Positions 55,991 through 64,000 of a stretch of 64,000 nucleotides of DNA are shown here, piece by piece (the stretch's first letter is position 1; each line of letters begins with the position of its first letter). Made by a program: the position numbers and the translations under genes. The notes under the pieces are model-generated. The model searched no databases. It saw only the letters and a list, made by a program, of their open reading frames with translations, and was not told where the DNA came from. Source of the stretch: Protopterus annectens (Eukaryota; Chordata; Ceratodontiformes; Protopteridae); NCBI RefSeq assembly GCF_019279795.1, contig NC_056734.1:2547565-2611564 (forward strand), read 5' to 3'.

Positions 55991-57479
55991 AACAGAAATG
56001 GAAAGAAACAAAACAATTAACAAAATAAATGTATGAAAGAGAAAAGATAAAACAAAAAGGGTGCATTAAGAGAAATAAAAAAACAATGAATGCTGCATTC
56101 TGAACTATGCTGACATTGTTACAGTAAAGCATAATAAATGGCAAAAGCCATCCTCACATGTATTCTAACATAACAGAATGCCAACTGCAGGAGCTATTTA
56201 TCAAGACAGTACATTTGTACTTGTGGCCAGTGATGCTATTTGAGTTATGACAATAATAAAACTGTACATATACATAATAACATGCTGATCACACAATAAA
56301 TATGTACAACACAAGTTATAGGCAAGATACTTGTTCTGTATATTGTGAAGTGCCCAGCAAACTACTGTTTATGGCTATTACATATATGGATTTTTCTTTT
56401 GGTGCATTGACATTTTGGGATGACTAATAATCTATGGCATGACAACCAGAATTTATATGGGGAAATTGTACCCAGAGCTGTCCTAGCAAACTCAATGAAC
56501 ATAGACTTACTATGATGATCCACTTGTGCACCTGTACTGGAGACGGTATGCAGAACCGTACCTACAATGTTGCAGACTCTGTCCTTGAGCTGTGCCATTA
56601 TTGACAGGTGGGATCCTGCTGCATCAAAGTTATACAGAATCATTTGTAATGGCTACAACTGTTACTATGCAAACACATACATTTTTCATGACAGCATGTA
56701 TACTCACTGTGGTACTCTTTTAGGAGCTCTAGTTTGTTCCTGTCCTGTTCCTCTTCCCTTTCCTTTCAGTCTCCGCAGGAGCCAGCCATATAAAAAGGCA
56801 TAATAAAAGGCTGGATGGTGGCATGCATTGGCAGGGTGTATGGTTAGCTAAATGATTTTATAGTTACAGTATGGAGGTGGTAATTGTGCCTTAATTTCAT
56901 CCTCCCATCAGGAAAGGAGGTCAAGCTTATATCAACTCATGTCACTGTAGTGGTGGTAGAACTATTTCCCCATGTGTGGGATGCCAGTAGCACAGGTGCC
57001 AGCCTTGGCCAAACTGTTTCAAGCAGCAGCATTATACCTTGACCTGGTATAGTTCTCCTGTAGGATTCTCTGGCCATAACGCTTGTAGAGGATGCCCAGA
57101 AAAATCTTCTCCTTATATAATCTCTGTACTCTAAAGGGAACATTATGCTCACCTTCAAAGATCTCTGCAAAAATGGCAGGGAACTGGCACAAAAAAAAGA
57201 TTTGCATCTTGTCCTTTGCACAATGACAGCCATTGTTGAACAACTTATTTGTATGATAGAAGGAAAAATAACAAAATAGAGGCACTGTATTCTAGTGCTT
57301 CAAATAACATTTTATGGGTGCTAAAAAGAATAACTGCTCAAAAGAGACTCCATTTCCTCATCAACCCCTTTTTCCTCATTTTCTACATGAGGTCAGGGTG
57401 TTGCATCAACTGTCACCATTTTACTCACTTCAATGCCATTTTATTGCCTTCTTCAGATGTCATGTCTGACTATCAGCTA
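55991..57479. other. Mostly unassigned stretch
   Basis: Two minus-strand frames at 56,937-57,285 (for example EYRDYIRRRFFWAS and VQRLYKEKIFLGILYKR) are suggestive but unassigned. From about 57,370 the sequence may already be the 3' untranslated end of the RTE element. Confidence 0.35.
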
Positions 57480-57515
57480 TTCTCTCATGGAGTCCAACCA
57501 TCTCTTTGCTGGATG

Positions 57516-58880
57516 TTCATAGGTTCGTAGGTTCATACTAGGCTATCTGCCCTAGGGCATTTATATGCCTAGCCAGAGTGTGTATGGCTTTCGCCACCCA
57601 TTTTAAATTAATTTTGCTATGCCCTTTTTCGAGGTTAGTATACTGTGCCACTGTCTAACAGTGGCACAGAAGTGATACCCGGGGTAAACCTACAATCTCC
57701 CATCCACTCATCAAGATTCCTCTTGAAGAGAGTCAATGAGGGACTCTGCCTAACCTGGACTGGGATTTTATTCCAGAGTGAAGGGAGCCTCTGGGTTATG
57801 AATCTGTCCCTCCAGCATGTCCTATTTATTTCAGTGCTGAGGTTCAAGTCCCTCGAGCTCGTAGCTCGATGGGATTTGGATTTTCTGAGGTGCAGCATGT
57901 CCATTAATTCCTGGTTGGACATGGCTTTATACGTCAGGCACAGATCACCTCTGAGCAGGCGGTATGCCACTGAGTAGAGCTGGAGTTTCTTTAACCGGGC
58001 AGCATACGGCATCTGTTTGAGCCCCTTGATCCTCTTGGTGAGGTACTTTTGGGGTCTTTCCAGTTGCTGCAGGTGTCTGGTAAGGTACATCCCAAAAGGG
58101 GCATTGTACTCAATTATGGGCCTGATGAGGTGGGCTATATAAAATGTTTTTCTAACCACTTTGGCCACGTGGTTGTCAAATGAGAGATTGCTATCAACTT
58201 GGGTCCCCAGGTCCCTAATTACTTCTTCTGTACTTAATGGATTACCACCTATGTGGTAATTTGTGGGCACTTTGTTTTTGCCAAAGGGGATGACTATACA
58301 CTTTTTGGCGTTTAGCTTGAGGCCATGGCTCTGGCACCAGTTGTCTGTTTCTATGAGGCCCTTTTGGAGGATGCTTGTGTCGGCTGGAGAGTCTATTATG
58401 GCGCCCAGTTTGCAGTCATCTGCGAACTTGGTCAGCCACAGTCCTTCCATGTTGGCCTGTACCTCAGAGAAATATATACCAAACAAGAGAGGTCCTAGGA
58501 CTGAGCCTTGTGGGATGCCACTTGTAACTGGTTTGGAGTCTGACATGGCTCCAGCTATTCTAACCATGTGGGTTCTGTCCTTGAGCCAGTTTGCAACCCA
58601 TCTAGTGACATAGGGGTTTATATTTAAGCTGGTGAGCTTATCTATAATGCCTGAGTGGGGTATTGTATCGAAGGCTTTTGCGAGGTCCAGGTAGGCTGTG
58701 TGGACCACCTTCCCCTTGTCAATGGCCTTGGTGACTGTTTCAAAGAAATCGACCAGGTTTAAGAGGCAGGATCCGCCCTTAACAAAGCCGAACTGGGTAG
58801 GATCCAGTGTCTGTAGGTCCCCAATATCTTTATTTATAAGGTCCATGATGATCCTTTCCATAGCTTTGCAGACCAAGCTA
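57516..58880 (-). mobile_element. CR1 LINE copy F, 5'-truncated
   Basis: It runs from TTCATAGG octamers (57,516) to SLVCKAMERIIM in the RT fingers (58,880). It sits inside the RTE ORF. The paralogous empty site at 55,846-55,862 shows at most 3 bp of ambiguity at the junctions and no sizeable target duplication, as usual for CR1. Confidence 0.92.
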
Positions 58881-58954
58881 GTTCTTGCTTCCTCTTGCCT
58901 TCTTCCTGTCCCTCCCAAATTTTCTTTGGCATATAGTCTTCTTCTCTCCTGCAC
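57635..58954 (-). pseudogene. CR1 copy F reverse transcriptase, fused in frame to RTE residues
   Basis: A 439-codon frame. The first ~25 residues (QERRRLYAKENLGGTGRRQE) come from the RTE C-terminus; CR1 begins at SLVCKAMERIIM. Motif A is AYLDLAKAFDTIPHS, then SGIPQGSVLGPLLFG, and the catalytic box FADDCKLGAI is intact. An in-frame deletion of about 21 codons removes residues between YIAHL and IRPIIEYN relative to copy D. The rest runs to the normal end near LLDSGTVY. It lacks endonuclease and RT fingers, so it is not functional. Confidence 0.9.
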
Positions 58955-59411
58955 GTGCCCAAACCACCACCATAATCCTTTCTCTTTGACCTTCTTTGCA
59001 ATTCAAGCTATTTTGACATCTGCCCTGATATCCAAATTTCTTCATCTGTCCCACAGTGTGTATCCTAACACCCGTCTCAGAAATTTCATCTACATCACCT
59101 CTAGCTTCCTCAATTGCTCTGCTTTCACTGCCAGGATTTCTGTACCATACAGTACTACTGGTCACACCACTGTTTTGTACACTATATGTTTCAACTGCTT
59201 TGGCATTCTGCCATCACATCCTGGACATTCTGTGCCTGTTACCTGAAGCTCTCCTGAGTCTACCTTTGAACCTCCTTATTCAGACATCCCTTCTTCTCAA
59301 CCACCCTCATTTTCATTTCTTCTGATTTTCCCCCATTTGCTGCCATGACAGCTGTCTTGTCCGTACCTAATTTCATCCCATGTGCCTTCATTTTTGCACG
59401 CCATTCTTCTA

Positions 59412-60552
59412 TCATTTGCTGAAGTTCTCATTCAGAGTTGGCTTGTAATACCACATTGTATACAGAAGCTTCATTTGTCTGTCCCCTCTGACCTGTTTGC
59501 TAGTGTAGTCCATTACCATTATGAGCAGCAGTGAGTTCAAAGCTGAACCCTGATGCATACCCAGTCCTACTGGGAACCCTTCTGTGAATCCAAACACTGT
59601 TTGTACTTGCATCACTGGGTCCTTCTGCATAGCCTGCACTCATTTTACCAATGTTTCTGGGAGTTTAAACCATCGCAGAACTGCTCCAAATCGACTTTCT
59701 TGGAACCTTGTCAAATGCTTCCTCCAAGTCTAAGAATGCTCAGTTGGGCTCTTTCCATGTTTCTAGCTTCTTCTCAACTATTTATCTCATTGCAAACATC
59801 AGATCAGTTGTGCCACATCCTGATCTGAATCTGAACTGCTCATCTCCCATTTTAATTTCTACTACTCTGTGTATTTATCAATCACCCTCTCCAGCACTTT
59901 CATGCAATGTGACAGGAGTCTGATACCCTACATTGCCCAGAGTTGTGAATGTCTCCTTTGTTCTTGTACACTGGTGCTAAAATAGTTATTCTCCAGTCAT
60001 TTGTGATACACCTTTCTCTCCATACTGCTATGGGTACCCTCTGGAGCCATTTCTCCCTTATCTCACCCAACATCTTCATCATAGCTGCCATGACCTCATC
60101 TAAACCTTTTGCTTTTCCTGTCTTCATTTTCCTTAGTGCTGTTCTTTCTTTCTTCTTCTTCTTCTGGGGGGAGGGCTTTTTTAACCTTTTTCTTCATAAG
60201 ATGCATCTGGGGCACTACAACTTCCATGGAGTTTTCTTCCTGCAGAAGTTGCTGAAAGTAATCCTTCCATCAGCCTTTGATGTCCTGTGGACTGGTGAGT
60301 AGGTTGTAGCTGGCATCCCTTATGAAGAATATCTGATGATTGTCTTCTTTATCCTTCTGCCTTTGCCTTGCAACCTGACAATGTTTCTTTTGTGGAAAAG
60401 TGCTTCTGATACCTTGTTCTTTGCAATTGTGACTGCTCTACTTGCCGCCTTGTTAGCCAACCACTATTTCTTCTTAACCTGATCCATCTTTTCTGGAGCC
60501 CACCTGTTCCTGTACTCCTTCTTTCTTTTGATGACTTCCTTGACTTCTGCAT
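59412..60552 (-). pseudogene. RTE reverse transcriptase remnant
   Basis: Frames give RRSTGTGGLQKRWIRLRRNS (60,552-60,349), KTGKAKGLDEVMAAMMKMLG, NDWRITILAPVYKNKGD (60,127-59,900) and, later, GFTEGFPVGLGMHQGSALNS with VMDYTSKQVRGDRQ (59,639-59,412). These are RTE-type RT motifs 0-4. In the last frame the expected LYADDVVL box is replaced by LLYTMWYY after a shift, so the catalytic aspartates are lost or out of frame. Confidence 0.8.
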
Positions 60553-60979
60553 TCCACCACCAGTTTTCCTTATTACCTTATTTCCAAACCTGGATCAGCC
60601 ACATACCTGTTTTGTAGTCCTCACATATGCTGTTTTGAGGTGCTGCCATTCTTCTTCATCTTCAACTATTTATGTTTCTTCCTGCAGTATTAGAGCCCTG
60701 AGTGTTTCCTTGAACTTGTGGGCCTTCACTCCAGTCAATTTCCAGGTCTTCAGCCTATTTTCTGTTGACCTTAGAGCCTTTTCTCACCACTGTTTGCAGC
60801 CTTTTCTGACCAGCAGTGGTTTATGCTCTGGGTTGACTGTTTCATTCGAGTTGACTTTGCAATCTCTGATTCTATATCAGTGCCCTTTCCTTACTAGGAG
60901 GAAGTCTATCTGAACTGCATATTGGCCACTCTTGTATGTGATCATGTGACTGTCTCTCTTACTTAATTGTGCATTGACC

Positions 60980-61712
60980 ATCACCATCAAGCCATTTACA
61001 GACAGAAGTCTAAAATGGACTCTTCTTCTTTATTCCTGTTGCTCCACCCATCTGGATACAAGAAGTCCTCATATACGTCTGTCTCAGTATGAGCATTCAA
61101 GTCCTCTATTACCAGCACCAACTCATACTGTCCCGCTTTACCTGGTAAGTCCTGCAAATGCTGCCTAATGCATTATTTTCCACAGCATCACAACAACCCA
61201 TCACGACCCTGCTGATGGCCACAGTCCAAGATTATAAATACTGCTCTGTCATTACACTGGAGTCTCATTGCCATGAGTCTATCACTAATTCTGATGACAG
61301 CCTTCCTTCCCTGTCTTTTGAAGAGTGTCCCTTACCAACATTCTCATACCATTTCTAGTCTCTCCTCACCCAAAGCAGTAGACTCTGATCCCAATCCAAG
61401 TGGTTTTGCTGCACTGCTCCTCCATCTTGTTTCCTGGATACATAGGATGTCCACCCTCCTCCTTACCATCATGTCATCCACTTCCAAGCTGCGTTCTGTC
61501 AGTGAGCCTATACTGAGTATAGTAATCCTTAGATTATGTCTCACAGGCTGATTGGCTTTACATCCAGCTACCCTAAGTTGACCCAGTTTAGGCAACCTGA
61601 CACCAGTCAGGCCAGCCAGTGAACAGCTTATTGACCCAGGGTTGCTCATCTTTAAGGTGAGTACACACTGGGCACATAGGCTCCTTCTACCATAAGCATG
61701 GGTCCCTGGCAT
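60980..61712 (-). pseudogene. RTE endonuclease remnant
   Basis: The frame 61,712-61,344 has SCSLAGLTGVRLPKLGQLRV, NQPVRHNLRITILSIGSLTE (usually TLNIGSLT, so the Asn is lost) and RRRVDILCIQETRW with the catalytic Glu. Further left, in other frames, QYELVLVIEDLNAHTETD represents the GDLNAH box with Gly changed to Glu. The endonuclease nicks DNA for target-primed reverse transcription. Confidence 0.8.
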
Positions 61713-61780
61713 AGGTCAGAGTAGGCCGGGTCCTCTACCCACTAACAAATGCCCATACCCATTGTTGGCAACATTAGTCA

Positions 61781-62061
61781 ACGTGCCCATTTTCATGCCA
61801 TGTAGCTCACCCTGACACAAAGTGCAGCCTGTGATCCATGTACTCCCATCTAGAGGATACTGCACACCACAGTCAAAACCTAATACAGTGGATATAAAAA
61901 GTGTACTGCACACCACAGTCAACGTGCCCATTTTCATGCCAAGTAGCTCACCCTGACGCAAAGTGCAGCCTGTGATCCATGTACTCCCATCTAGAGGATA
62001 CTGCACACCACAGTCAAAACCTAATACAGTGGATATAAAAAGTGTACTGCACACCACAGTC
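61781..62061. repeat. 141-bp direct duplication of RTE 5' sequence
   Basis: ACGTGCCCATTTTCATGCCA at 61,781 recurs at 61,922, and the following ~140 bp is repeated with few differences. Each copy ends in the first units of the 46-bp minisatellite, so the larger duplication includes the start of the array. Confidence 0.85.
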
Positions 62062-62735
62062 AAAACCTAATACAGTGGATATAAAAAGTGTACTGCACAC
62101 CACAGTCAAAACCTAATACAGTGGATGTAAAAAGTGTACTGCACACCACAGTCAAAACCTAATACAGTGGATATAAAAAGTGTACTGCACACCACAGTCA
62201 AAACCTAATACAGTGGATATAAAAAGTGTACTGCACACCACAGTCAAAACATAATACAGTGGATATAAAAAGTGTACTGCACACCACAGTCAAAACCTGA
62301 TACAGTGGATATAAGAAGTGTACTGCACACCACAGTCAAAACCTAATACAGTGGATATAAAAAGTGTACTGCACACCACAGTCAAAACATAATACAGTGG
62401 ATATAAAAAGTGTACTGCACACCACAGTCAAAACCTAATACAGTGGATATAAAAAGTGTACTGCACACCACAGTCAAAACCTAATACAGTGGATATAAAA
62501 AGTGTACTGCACACCACAGTCAAAACCTAATACAGTGGATATAAAAAGTGTACTGCACACCACAGTCAAAACCTAATACAGTGGATATAAAAAGTGTACT
62601 GCACACCACAGTCAAAACCTAATACAGTGTATATAAAAAGTGTACTGCACACCACAGTCAATACCTAATACAGTGGATATAAAAAGTGTACTGTACACCA
62701 CAGTCAAAACCTAATACAGTGGATATAAAAAGTGT
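61859..62735. repeat. 46-bp minisatellite across an RTE/Tc1-like junction
   Basis: ACTGCACACC recurs every 46 bp: at 61,859 and 61,905, then 62,000, 62,046, 62,092, 62,138 and so on to 62,690. That is 16 units in the main block (62,000-62,735), nearly identical. Each unit joins ~27 bp of RTE flank (ACTGCACACCACAGTC, AAAACCTAATA) to ~19 bp of the Tc1-like end (CAGTGGATATAAAAAGTGT). The last unit runs straight into the rest of the Tc1-like sequence. Confidence 0.93.
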
Positions 62736-62989
62736 GCACACCTCTGTTAAAATGCCAGGTTTTTGTTATATAAAAAAATGAGACCACAATAAATAATTTC
62801 AAAACATTTCCCACCTTTAATGTGACCTATAACCTGTACAATTCAATTGAAAAACAAACAAACAAATCTGTTAAGGGAAAAAATATAAAAAATAAAAAAT
62901 ATACAATAAGCTGGTTGCAAAAGTGTGCACAGCCATAAACTAATACTTTGTTGAAGCACCTTTTGATTTTATTACAGAATTCAAGTTGT
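62717..62989. mobile_element. Tc1-like DNA transposon terminus
   Basis: CAGTGGATATAAAAAGTGTG follows a TA dinucleotide. Then come AAAATGCCAGGTTTTTG, TTAATGTGACCTATAACCTG and ACTTTGTTGAAGCACCTTTT. I recognise this terminal region from vertebrate Tc1-like elements. It stops after ATTTTATTACAGAA, where the L2-like LINE begins, and no opposite terminal repeat is present. Confidence 0.6.
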
Positions 62990-63884
62990 TATCAAAGTCC
63001 TCCTCAATCTGCCGTTTGTTTTGCAAACCTGATGCCTCTTTTAAGATTGAATCTGGCAATTCTATAAGCTGAGGAATTACCTAGTTTAAAGGCTCTATTC
63101 CTGTTCCTAAGCAGATTTTTGACCTCACTGTTTATCCACAGGTTCTCCTTGGGATAAACTGTAATCCTTTTTTTGACAAGAGACATTATCCACATGGAAA
63201 TGAACATATGACAGCACAGATAAGGTATAACTACCCAAGTCTGTCTGATGAAGAAATATATTCCAGTCTATGTGTTCAAAACAGTCCTGGAGTTGAGAGA
63301 TAGCACCCTCAGACCAAACTTTAACAGTCTTACTATTAGGTTTAGTAGAGTTAATAAGAGCTTTATGTGCAGGAACAAGAAACAAGAGGAGATGGTCAGA
63401 CTGACCAAGATGGGGATGTGGTATAACCTTATAGGCATCTTTTATATTCATATAAACATGGGCTAGGATGTTTTCCCCTCTGGTCTTACAATTTACATGC
63501 TGATAAAATCTGGGAAATACATTCTTAAGATTCACTTGATTACAGTCCCCATCAATAATAAAAGCTGCATCAGGATGTAAATTCTGTTGTTTACTGATAA
63601 CGACAAACAGCTGCTCATGCGCTAACTTAACATTGGCTTGTGGTGGAATATAGACTGCCATGACAATAACTACTGTATGTTCCCTAGGCAGGTAAAACGG
63701 ACAGCATCTGAACATCAGATTTTCAACATCTAGAGAATATAATTTATTAATTATAGTCGTATTTGTGCATCATGCATTATTAATGTATATACACAGTCCT
63801 CCTCCTGTTTTCTTAACAGAGTCAGACGTCTTATCAGCTCGATAAAGAGTACGACCTCCCAATTCAACTACAGCATCCTGTATA
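62990..63884 (-). pseudogene. L2-like LINE endonuclease fragment
   Basis: From 63,880 leftward the minus strand gives TYRADKTSD-like and KKTGGGLCIYINNA, with a stop where Trp is expected. Then come FYLPREHTVVIVMAVYIPPQ, FIIDGDCNQVNLKNVF (GDFN as GDCN) and KTRGENILAHVYMNI. The SDH box follows in HPHLGQSDHLLLFLVP, and then the linker ENLWINSEVKNLLRNRNRAF. The frame shifts near 63,030. Clade by recognition only. CR1 copy J cuts its upstream end and the Tc1-like piece borders its downstream end. Confidence 0.75.
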
Positions 63885-64000
63885 GGTTCATAGGTAGGTA
63901 CTAGGCTATTGGCCCTAGGGCCTATACAAGCCTAGCCAAAAATGTACCCTGGCTTTTGCCACCCAAGAAAATTATTTTCCTGTGCCCCTGTCAAGCAGAA
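63885..64000 (-). mobile_element. CR1 LINE copy J, 3' end only
   Basis: GGTTCATAGGTAGGTACTAG starts the CR1 3' tail, and the region through CTGTGCCCCTGTCAAGCAG is nearly identical to copies A and C. The rest lies beyond the window edge. Confidence 0.9.

Larger units (their letters stand above)
57480..61858 (-). mobile_element. RTE-clade LINE, split by CR1 copy F
   Basis: On the minus strand the order is a 5' segment (MKMGTLTNVANNGYGHLLVG, 61,858-61,716), endonuclease (61,712 to ~60,980), RT (~60,550 to ~59,300) and C-terminal region (59,165-58,881). CR1 copy F interrupts it (57,516-58,880), and the last residues (HPAKRWLDSMRE) lie at 57,480-57,515. The body is degenerate, with frequent stops. 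Its upstream edge meets the Tc1-like junction minisatellite. Confidence 0.8.

Noticed and set aside
61859..62735. Regular direct repeats that could suggest a CRISPR array
   Set aside because: The 46-bp units are contiguous with no unique spacers, and the context is vertebrate transposons.
1..64000. Host protein-coding gene
   Set aside because: No exon with host-family resemblance and paired splice sites was found; every recognisable frame belongs to a transposable element.

Overview
The window reads as gene-poor, repeat-dominated chromosomal DNA from a non-mammalian vertebrate with a large genome. An amphibian, lungfish or similar lineage fits; the sequence alone does not fix the species. 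I see no convincing host-gene exon, rRNA gene or functional tRNA gene. Nearly every long reading frame belongs to a transposable element (TE), and nearly all are truncated, frameshifted or interrupted. The repertoire is CR1 LINEs with an esterase-type ORF1, an RTE LINE, L2/Rex1-like LINEs, a Gmr1-type Ty3/gypsy LTR retrotransposon, PIF/Harbinger, hAT-like MITEs, a Tc1-like terminus, tRNA-derived SINEs, MIR-like SINEs and (TG)n runs.

Layout. 1-2.05 kb: a 91-bp tandem repeat and a Harbinger relic (MYB-like exon, two tRNA-like SINE heads, a 40-bp tandem repeat, a terminal palindrome). 2.7-3.1 kb: (TG)n and a hAT-like MITE. 3.98-5.0 kb: CR1 copy A. 6.34-6.62 kb: a second MITE type. 7.1-11.1 kb: near full-length but decayed CR1 copy B. 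14.58-26.95 kb: a divergent CR1-like LINE (E), split by an 8-kb Gmr1-type element (15,289-23,255; both LTRs; GGATT target duplication) and by an RTE-type 3' tail. 27.8-30.2 kb: Harbinger relic with opposed MYB-like and transposase remnants. 31.26-34.96 kb: L2/Rex1-like LINE split by CR1 copy C. 34.97-35.63 kb: a 256-bp satellite. 37.5-38.3 kb: LINE 3' end. 38.7-42.6 kb: CR1 copy D, the most complete. 43.0-44.2 kb: two more MITE copies. 46.64-47.31 kb: a palindrome-rich foldback element abutting a SINE that shares the CR1 3' tail. 49.8-53.0 kb: decayed LINE with a MITE inside. 53.8-54.6 kb: a satellite whose units look tRNA-derived. 57.5-61.86 kb: RTE LINE split by CR1 copy F. 61.86-62.74 kb: a 46-bp minisatellite spanning an RTE/Tc1-like junction. 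62.7-64.0 kb: Tc1-like end, L2-like endonuclease fragment, and the 3' end of CR1 copy J.

How the parts work together. The elements form a layered insertion record: CR1 into RTE, CR1 into L2-like, Gmr1 into CR1-like, an RTE tail into CR1-like, a repeat into an LTR, and Tc1-like into RTE. At least one SINE carries the CR1 3' tail and so was probably moved by CR1 machinery. The most unusual structures are the junction-spanning minisatellite, the palindrome/telomere-like foldback element, the tRNA-like satellite, and the Gmr1 element with integrase ahead of reverse transcriptase.
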